Shown piece by piece: positions 37,768 to 37,927 of a stretch of 37,927 nt of DNA. Location of the stretch: NCBI GenBank assembly GCA_035651635.1, contig DASRFK010000314.1:1-37927 (forward strand), read 5' to 3'. Below the pieces are notes generated by a model. That model saw only the letters and a program-made list of their open reading frames with translations, did not search any database and was not told where the DNA came from. A program made the position numbers and the translations under genes. Position 1 is the stretch's first letter; each line of letters begins with the position of its first letter. This DNA comes from JANXQE01 sp035651635. Lineage in GTDB: Bacteria > Verrucomicrobiota > Verrucomicrobiia > Limisphaerales > UBA8199.

Positions 37768-37927
37768 GCCCAACTGTGATTACGCGACGCCAGTTGCGTA
37801 TCGCTGCCGGAAAACTTGTCGTCCTTCTTTTCTAAGCTGTTCATTATCAGCTCCAGTCTTACTCAACCGTAATCCTCTGGTCCGCGTATTACAAGATAAA
37901 TTGGTTGTCATTACGTTGACCTGGGCG
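37768..37927 (-). other. attI-like core D and start of a platform, cut by window edge
   Basis: GTTGGGC (minus strand, 37768-37774) preceded by CACA matches core B. It lies 42 bp upstream of the first cassette gene and has no palindromic partner. The plus-strand sequence after it (CTGTGATTACGCGAC) resembles core C. The remaining 150 bp hold no gene; a divergent intI is predicted to begin beyond the right edge. Confidence 0.45.

Larger units (their letters stand above)
13878..37927 (-). mobile_element. Chromosomal integron cassette array with tandem platforms (runs past right edge)
   Basis: Roughly 30 attC-like imperfect palindromes alternate with short minus-strand ORFs. Sites share a left box like RYYYAAC and a right box like GTTRRRY, most often GCCCAAC/GCTTAAC/GCCGAAC and GTTGGGC/GTTAAGC/GTTCGGC, and most are 86-96 bp. 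Stop codons lie at or inside the right box. Most cassette genes lack a Shine-Dalgarno. Two modules with attI-like cores and divergent truncated intI genes interrupt the array, and two more attI-like cores occur. Cassette genes read leftwards, away from each platform, as in known integrons. Plus-strand islands at 19.0-19.6 and 31-35 kb are not cassettes. Confidence 0.75.

Overview
The window looks like chromosome of an uncultured or free-living Verrucomicrobium (Pedosphaera/Limisphaera-like). Support: the left integrase has the divergent C-terminal box (RKNCATH ... LKHYAAL) typical of Verrucomicrobia/Planctomycetes recombinases; a DksA/TraR-type protein has the degraded cysteine set seen in that phylum; a pseudopilin-like protein, an NHL-repeat secreted protein with a Verrucomicrobia-style tail and a DUF4337-like protein are all at home there. 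Taxonomy is inference from protein style only.

Region 1 (1-8.7 kb) is an integrative element. It starts with a tyrosine recombinase and a convergent excisionase-like gene. A divergent AT-rich control region follows, then a tightly packed set of five small unrecognised genes and two damaged genes (one a frameshifted sigma-region-4-like protein). Next come three larger genes, the last a relaxase-like protein with an altered HUH motif. The region ends with a probable structured RNA (own -10 box and perfect intrinsic terminator) in front of an HNH homing-type endonuclease. Region 2 (8.7-13.5 kb) is ordinary host-like DNA: a zinc-ribbon metallopeptidase, a two-PAS histidine kinase and a few small hypothetical genes.

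Region 3 (13.9 kb to the right end) is the striking part. I read it as a very large, decayed chromosomal integron cassette array transcribed leftwards. About 30 imperfect palindromes, mostly 90-94 bp, start with RYYYAAC-like boxes and end with GTTRRRY-like boxes. They alternate with about 28 short minus-strand ORFs, most encoding small membrane proteins or lipoproteins. Stop codons sit next to or inside the right-hand box and starts lie just beyond the left-hand box, as in attC-bearing gene cassettes. Twice (18.43-18.97 and 26.87-27.18 kb) the array is interrupted by a nearly identical module. Each has an attI-like core, a conserved leader ORF, a candidate Pc promoter, an inverted-repeat operator and the start of a divergent, internally deleted integron-integrase gene. 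Two further attI-like cores (30.66 and 37.77 kb) suggest four platforms in tandem. The last predicts an integrase gene just outside the right edge.

Between cassette blocks lie plus-strand non-cassette islands: a DksA/TraR-like gene (19.1 kb), and a 31-35 kb block with a 36-bp perfect palindrome, a DUF4337-like gene, an ankyrin gene flanked by a 73-bp direct repeat, and a response-regulator fragment. No rRNA, complete tRNA, CRISPR array or standard insertion sequence was seen.
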